This document shows positions 58,741 to 64,000 of a stretch of DNA of 64,000 nt, piece by piece. The stretch is from Vitellaria paradoxa (taxonomy: Eukaryota > Streptophyta > Magnoliopsida > Ericales > Sapotaceae): contig CM034239.1 in NCBI GenBank assembly GCA_019916065.1, forward strand, positions 49,365,812-49,429,811, given 5' to 3'. The position numbers were made by a program, and so were the translations under genes. The notes under the pieces are model-generated. The model was given only the letters and a program-made list of their open reading frames with translations, searched no databases and was not told the DNA's origin. Each line of letters opens with the position of its first letter. The stretch's first letter is position 1.

Positions 58741-58774
58741 GAGAGAGAGAGGGAGAGAGAGAGAGAGAGAGAGA
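58741..58774. repeat. (GA)n tract directly 5' of SAUR copy B
   Basis: About 17 GA units with one GG interruption, ending six bases before the ATG. Longer than the tract in copy A. On the coding strand it is a CT-rich leader. Confidence 0.8.
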
Positions 58775-59100
58775 CTAATTAGAAGGAATGGAGTAAGGAG
58801 GTTGATGACTGAAGATGTCTTGATATACACTCGTATAGCTAGTATAGGGATGTAATTAATGGTAGGTGGGTGCAAGGTCTTTGTTTTCTGGTGTTTGGGG
58901 CTTAGGACCCACTTGAAACTGAAGCTATCATATGACATAAACTTGTTATCCACCTCCTGATCATCCTCATCCAAATTAGTGCAATCAAAACCTTTATTTT
59001 ATTTGCATGAGACCACCTTGGACCCACTAGTTTGAACGATCCAGCATTCCCCTTAATTAAGCTTTTACAGTTTTTGGCTTGGTTTGGAACCATAGCCAAC
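58775..59100 (-). promoter_or_regulatory. SAUR promoter region (copy B)
   Basis: About 320 bp strongly conserved with 34772-35097 of unit A. It includes, on the coding strand, a TATATCAAG block (about 58820) about 85 bases upstream of the ATG that could serve as a TATA box, and a TTGGTTTGGAACC end. Short open frames here differ between the copies and are not supported as genes. Confidence 0.4.
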
Positions 59101-59897
59101 ATTTTTTTCTTAATTTAAAGCTTTTATTTTTATTTATTTCCACTAAAAGTTGATATTTATTTTTTATTTAATAGCTTTAAACATATTATTTATATTCATA
59201 AAAATAAAAAATGCAAAAAAAAAATAATAATATTCAAAATAAAAAATTCAAGTATGGTTGGTGAACTTTCTTATTTAAATATTTATTTTTTTTTTCTGAA
59301 CGTGAAGGAAGTTGCATTTAATCATTACCATTAATTATAAAAATATTATAAGATAGTTTTATAGATTACAGTGAAGGTTGTGCCCTCACCCCCCGATAAT
59401 AAAAAGTTATAAAAATATTAATTATATATTATTTTTAAATTAAATTACACAAAAAGAAAGGTTAACCCCGTCCCAAACTTCTCTCATATTATTGTACCAA
59501 ATATATCTAGATAGATGCCCTAATCAAATACAATAATTTCTCGTCTAAACCTCTAATACTACTCTATCATTTTTCTTTATATTAAAGGAAAATACTTTAG
59601 TCCAAACCTCTAATACTACTCTATCATTTTCCTCTATATTAAAGGAGAATATTTTAGTACGTCGATCTCTTCATTTTTCTGAATAAAACCCTTTGTTATT
59701 AATTGATATATATTAATTATTGTCAAGTTTTTCTATTTACGTAAATTTTTAGTTGTAAATTTCATCAGTGGCTCTCCCCTAAATAAATAGAAATTCAATT
59801 TATTATACATATTATGTGTGTGTATATATATATATATATGTATGTATGAATTATTTAGAGCTTAATTAAATAAGAAATTTATTTTGTCCCTACCCAT

Positions 59898-59935
<38 letters not shown>

Positions 59936-61400
59936 AATTATTTAGAGCTTAATTAAATAAGAAATTTATTCTGTCCCTACCCATCACGTCACTGTGGATA
60001 TACTCAAATCAAAGCATTGACTACTTACCCACTTAATGGTTCAACATTTATATTCAATCCCTTCCAAAAGGATGCAAGTAGTTGTTTTTTTCTTCCTTGT
60101 ATTTTTTTCATTCCTAGCAATATTTAGCAACAGTACGTATATTTATATGCTTGCTTTTACCCAGAAACAACACCTAATTGATAAAGAAGTTTATTGCAAT
60201 TAAGTTTTGTTATCACAAATATGGGGTGTGTACAATTGGCCGAATGTAACAGCTAGGTTTCAGTACAAAGGGAATTAAAGAATATACATTCATGTATATA
60301 GCATCAGTAAGAACTATAGTTTGAAATATATATATATATATATATATAGACGTATATTCAACTGACTTAATTAATGAATCAAACAGGACCTCGCTACCTC
60401 GATAATTTGTAACAGAAAATACAATACTTTGTGTGTAAGGAATTCCAAGGGAATGGAAGCTTGAAAACGGCCTTGTGAGTTATATATATGGTAAGGTAAT
60501 TAGGGCCATGACCAAGAGCTTTGCATATATATTCTTATTCTTTGTTACGGTGCTAACCTTTTCCCACGCGGTATGTTGTTTATGCCATGCTACGTTGAAA
60601 TTTGTATTTGTGGAGAAATAATTAAAAAAAAGAAGAGTGAAGAAAAAATGTTAAAAAAAAAAGATTAAAAAAAAAAGTTAAGCTCCTATCTGATACATCA
60701 AAACTACTAAACTAAAACTTATTAATTTTAACTAAATTTTAATACTTTCTTTTAATTAAATTTTGTCACATATCACCTTTACATTAAATATTTATACTTT
60801 TATTATACTTTTTATTTATTTTTTTTCAATCAAACAAGGCCTAAATTCCTTTCATTTTTTTTTTTTGGGGGTAAATTTTAAAACCATCGTCAGTGCTCAC
60901 GTCCATTAATTGATTGGATACAATGTACGACATTGTTGGCCGTCGTGAGTTCGATCATTTGGGTTTTTCTTTAATTAGGTGTGATTATACTTCTCCAATG
61001 ATGCAATGGTGCAGTGTAATACAACAAAATTAGGTGCTTGGTGATAATTGTACTGTTTGTACATTATATAAATAAAAAAAAATGATTTGGCAATCTTATT
61101 TAGTGTGTGTTTGGAGTAATAAAAAGTGAGATAATATGAGATAAGTTATAAGTTCGTAATTCGTGTAATAAGATGAAAAGTAAAAAATTTTTAAAGATTT
61201 TTAAAAATTTATAACAAATCAAACGGAACGTTAATGCTTTTTTCTTATATTTAATATAATTGATCACCGAAACAAGAAATGTAGGAAATTATGGAAATTA
61301 TTTGAAGAGTTTGGAAAGTTAATTACTCGGAAGGCTTCTGTTTTGTTTCACTGTTAGATTATTTAACTTCCTGTTACGTCCTTGTTTTTCAATTTGTAAA
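59101..61400. other. Intergenic, shared with unit A
   Basis: Collinear with 35101-39480 of unit A minus its three insertions: the tandem flank plus TIR element, the solo LTR and the MITE. It contains a small direct repeat with (AT)n (about 59830-59985; ATGAATTATTTAGAGCTTAA twice). No gene seen. Confidence 0.5.
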
Positions 61401-61470
61401 AGTTTTGTTTCCTCGTATTAAAAATAAAAATAAAAATACATATGCATATTTTAGTACGTACCCGCCTTAC

Positions 61471-61620
61471 CTGGGAGAATGCCTCTTTGCTCATGTTCAA
61501 GGGAACCCAGGAAAGCAAATTAGTCCCACAACTTCTACTTGTGTTCGGAAGAGCATCAACCATATCCAGTCTCCAGTCTATCCATTTATCCAAAGCTCGG
61601 CTAAGGATAATTCTCAGTGC
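61471..61620 (-). other. Exon-like conserved ORF of unknown identity, unit B
   Basis: Paralog of 39726-39935: RALDKWIDWRLDMVDALPNT, CGTNLLSWVPLNMSKEAFSQ and a CAG|GTAAGG donor (GT at 61470-61469). The upstream TGG codon of unit A is TAG here. Identity unknown. Confidence 0.4.
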
Positions 61621-61885
61621 CAAACACTACTTGGAGGTAATCAATTTAAATCTCAATGGAACATATGAAAACCGCATCAAAGTACAGTCTACCTGCAACC
61701 TATATAAAGATCTGCATCTTCAAATTAGGAGGTTAATTACAATATTTTTGTTTTTTTTTGTTTTTTTTAATATAACTCAGGGTATCTGGACTTGTGCACC
61801 TCAATTAATTCATCGAATTAACGGTCAAATAAACTTCCAGTAAACTTGAGAAAACCCAAATTAATGACCACAGAAAAACGAAACC

Positions 61886-63130
61886 AAAATCTTATCAGTT
61901 GAAATACGTTCACGTTAATTACAATTTTTTTTAAGGTAATCAAACGGATCCTGCCCACTTAAAGGTGTTGTTATTAAAGGTGTGTTTAGAGTGATAAAAA
62001 GTGAAATAAAATAAGATGGAATGTGACTTAGAAAAACTTTTTGCGTTTGGTGCACACGTTTCAAATCTTATTTTTTGGAGATAAACAGTAGGATTCTCAT
62101 TCAGATCGATTGGATTTCCTTTTGAATGGATTCAAAATTTTGTATCAATTATGACTTCTTTGTAAAGCAAACCAGACTTGAAACGATTTTTACAATTCGT
62201 TTGAACGGAAGTCGGCTATACAAAACTTTCAGAACGGTTTCTGCAATCCGTCGGAACAGTTTTTACAATTCCAGGAAAAATACCCTCGTGGGTGTTATTT
62301 GGTAGTTTGAGAGTCTGTGGTGAGAATGGAAAAAAAAAATTACTATTTGATTAATCAAATTCTAGTTATCGATTTTTTTTAGAAGTATTGGACTCTTTTT
62401 GAACTTCAAGAAGGCAAGAGTGTGTAAAAATATAATAGAATTTTCACCAAAATTTGGTACGCCAAACACACCCTAACGGTGGATTATGGGATAATGACAA
62501 AAGGGTTTCCAGCTTGGCTTCCAAATGAGAACAGCAAAGCATTGTGCTTGCTTAGAAGCAAGAGCATCAATCATCAAAAAAACCAAAGATTAAACAACAC
62601 ACCCCCAGAGAAAGACAACCCTACCCTTCATATATTCCTCTCTCATGGGAAAGCAAAATCAGCTCAATGAACCAATCAGCTATTGATAGGGACAACCCAA
62701 CGTTCAGCCACTGCAATCCTTCGAAGCTGGAATAATTATACCCATCGAGCTGAGCTTTCCTTGTTTTATATAAACCCCATAAAACATCACTCTCCTGTTT
62801 TTGATATTTTGGAAATTGGTAGATCCAGAGTCTATCATAGCCCAACAGCGTAGGACCAACACTTACGTAGGGGAAAAGACTATGAAGAAAAGCAAAAGGT
62901 TTAGGCTTCCCATAACACATTTTTAAGTCATAGGAATTAAGAGTGAACACAAGGATACAGCAATGGAGAGAAGGGAACAGAAGAGTAATCCTACATAAAT
63001 GCACAAAATGTACAGACCTCCTTTACAAACTGACGTGTCAATTCACAGGATCGGTAAAAATTTCAACATCAATGCAAGTAGTTATGGAACCAATCACAAG
63101 AATGACACCAGGTTATTAGATTTTTTTCTT
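61886..63130. other. Unique flank to the right of the duplication
   Basis: First sequence beyond unit B. It contains the TIR element 61978-62473 and then about 650 bp with no supported gene. A minus-strand open frame at 62621-63004 has no recognisable domain and is not claimed. Confidence 0.45.
61978..62473. mobile_element. Tourist/PIF-like TIR element, 496 bp
   Basis: The ends AGGTGTGTTTAGAGTG and, reverse-complemented, GGGTGTGTTTGGCGTACC are flanked by TAA (61975-61977 and 62474-62476). Same family as 20470-21028. Non-coding. Confidence 0.75.
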
Positions 63131-63693
63131 ATTTTTTTTTAATACACTTTATTTGTACACCTCGCATTTTCTGGGAACAGAAAGGGTTGTATTTACAGAA
63201 AGATGTAGTATGTACATATTGACAATAACAAGGAACTACACTGAAGAATTAGCACAGCAGAAGAACGAGGTTCTACATGACTCCCCGTCAAAAGAAACTT
63301 GAGTGGAATGTACTAGAAGTCAAATAAAATAAAATGAATGTACAAGAGATAATGAAATCACGAGTTCAGTTTCTCCGAGATGTTCTCTTTTTCTTATTAA
63401 AAATATATATATATATATATATATTTCTTAATTCTTCTACATAATGTAACTGACAAAATACAAGAACTAATTAAGTTCTCTACCAGCAAAAATAATTGGC
63501 TTCCCTTTGAAGCAATGGAAGAATATGTAACCCAATTGGAGTAAGCACAGGATTTTACATATAAGACAGTCTCTACTTAATGAAAATCTCCCCGACCTTC
63601 ATAAAAAAATGGGCTAACGCTGCCAGGCATCCCAAAATACCAGCTAGCATGTTTGGGCAAAAGAACAAGGTTCCAGCGTCAATATTTCTCTGA
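63131..63693 (-). other. Probable 3' UTR of the YchF-like gene
   Basis: Non-coding DNA downstream of the stop at 63694. On the minus strand an AATAAA lies near 63150, which would give a 3' UTR of about 550 bases. It contains an (AT)n run (63404-63422). The UTR end is a guess. Confidence 0.35.
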
Positions 63694-63762
63694 TCAGACA
63701 TTAAAACGAAACAGCATCACATCTCCTTCTTGTACAATGTAATCTTTCCCCTCTGATCTCAA
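63694..63762 (-). CDS. YchF/Obg-like ATPase, last coding exon (rest beyond the right edge)
   Basis: After a TATGCAG acceptor (AG at 63764-63763) the minus strand reads LRSEGKDYIVQEGDVMLFRF and then Asn-Val-stop (TGA at 63696-63694). This is the conserved end of the TGS domain in the YchF/OLA1 family, where EGKDY-V-QDGDV-FRFNV is nearly universal. YchF proteins are P-loop NTPases that bind ATP and associate with ribosomes, with roles in stress response. No further exon was recognised in 63763-64000, so the upstream intron exceeds 230 bp. Whether this is the cytosolic or the organellar paralog cannot be told from 22 residues. Confidence 0.75.
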   Translation of the reverse strand: MRSEGKDYIVQEGDVMLFRFNV

Positions 63763-64000
63763 CTGCATACACCAACAGTTCTTGTAAATCTCCTAGATCT
63801 TGCAAGTGTGTTGTAGATAGTTTCGTTCATGTGTGATTATAGTGTATGAACAACAGATCAGCACAGATTTTACAAAATGTCAATTCGAACTTCCACAGGA
63901 AGTATTCAAGAAAAGACAACAAAATTCAACGGTTCATTCCATTCTTATCCGGATACACTACTCCCAGAAAATAGAAGTCTTATGGCATGTGGATGTGGTT

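Larger units (their letters stand above)
40126..61885. repeat. Segmental duplication unit B
   Basis: Second copy of unit A in the same orientation and directly adjacent. It begins within a Helitron fragment and ends near CACAGAAAAACGAAACC (about 61870-61886). Sequence beyond that has no unit-A counterpart. It carries ψSR45 exon 1, NAL1 copy B, SAUR copy B and a second copy of the exon-like ORF. It is longer than unit A because of unit-specific insertions. Confidence 0.9.

Noticed and set aside
62621..63004. Minus-strand ORF of 127 codons right of the duplication
   Set aside because: No recognisable domain, odd composition and no intron signals; it lies beyond the likely 3' UTR of the YchF-like gene.

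Overview
This window is nuclear DNA of a flowering plant. The evidence is multi-exon genes with GT-AG introns, plant-specific gene families (SR45, NAL1, SAUR), AT-rich intergenic DNA full of TIR elements, a Helitron and LTR-retrotransposon pieces. The protein sequences look eudicot. I cannot name the species. Every recognised host gene reads on the minus strand.

Layout from left to right. (1) 1-3604: first large exon and the start of exon 2 of an isopenicillin-N-synthase-like 2OG/Fe(II) oxygenase-family gene; a decayed LINE endonuclease lies in its intron and a MITE lies upstream. (2) 6655-20252: a complete 12-exon gene for the splicing factor SR45, with a 6.2-kb intron 9 full of repeats and a Helitron in intron 1. 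(3) 22071-26080: a complete five-exon gene for a NARROW LEAF 1 (NAL1) serine protease, 600 codons. (4) 34359-34741: a SAUR gene broken by a 1-nt deletion. (5) 42927-43120: an orphan copy of SR45 exon 1. (6) 44538-48542: a second NAL1 gene with an altered C-terminus. (7) 58351-58734: an intact SAUR gene. (8) 63694-63762: last exon of a YchF/Obg-like ATPase gene that continues past the right edge.

The main structural fact is a head-to-tail segmental duplication. About 19650-40125 (unit A) is repeated as about 40126-61885 (unit B). The left breakpoint lies inside the Helitron in SR45 intron 1. Unit B therefore starts with a Helitron fragment and carries only the SR45 promoter and exon 1, then NAL1, SAUR and an unknown exon-like ORF. 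By eye, NAL1 exon 4 differs at 8 of 501 positions between the copies.

The two units have since diverged in complementary ways. Unit A keeps a full NAL1 but a frameshifted SAUR. Unit B keeps a full SAUR, but its NAL1 has a 13-nt duplication that replaces the basic tail with an LxLxL-type end, and its SAUR-distal SR45 exon has lost its ATG. Unit-specific insertions, several with empty sites in the other copy, include two solo LTRs, an hAT-like MITE nested in one of them, PIF/Harbinger-like elements, a Ty3/gypsy remnant, a TIR element carrying a captured NDR1/HIN1-like (LEA_2) fragment, and a TIR element made largely of satellite repeats with foldback arms.

The genes do not form a pathway. SR45 acts in splicing, NAL1 in leaf and vascular growth, SAUR in auxin-linked expansion growth and YchF in translation or stress. 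Exon borders were inferred from reading frame, GT-AG signals and remembered family sequences; no alignment or transcript data were available.
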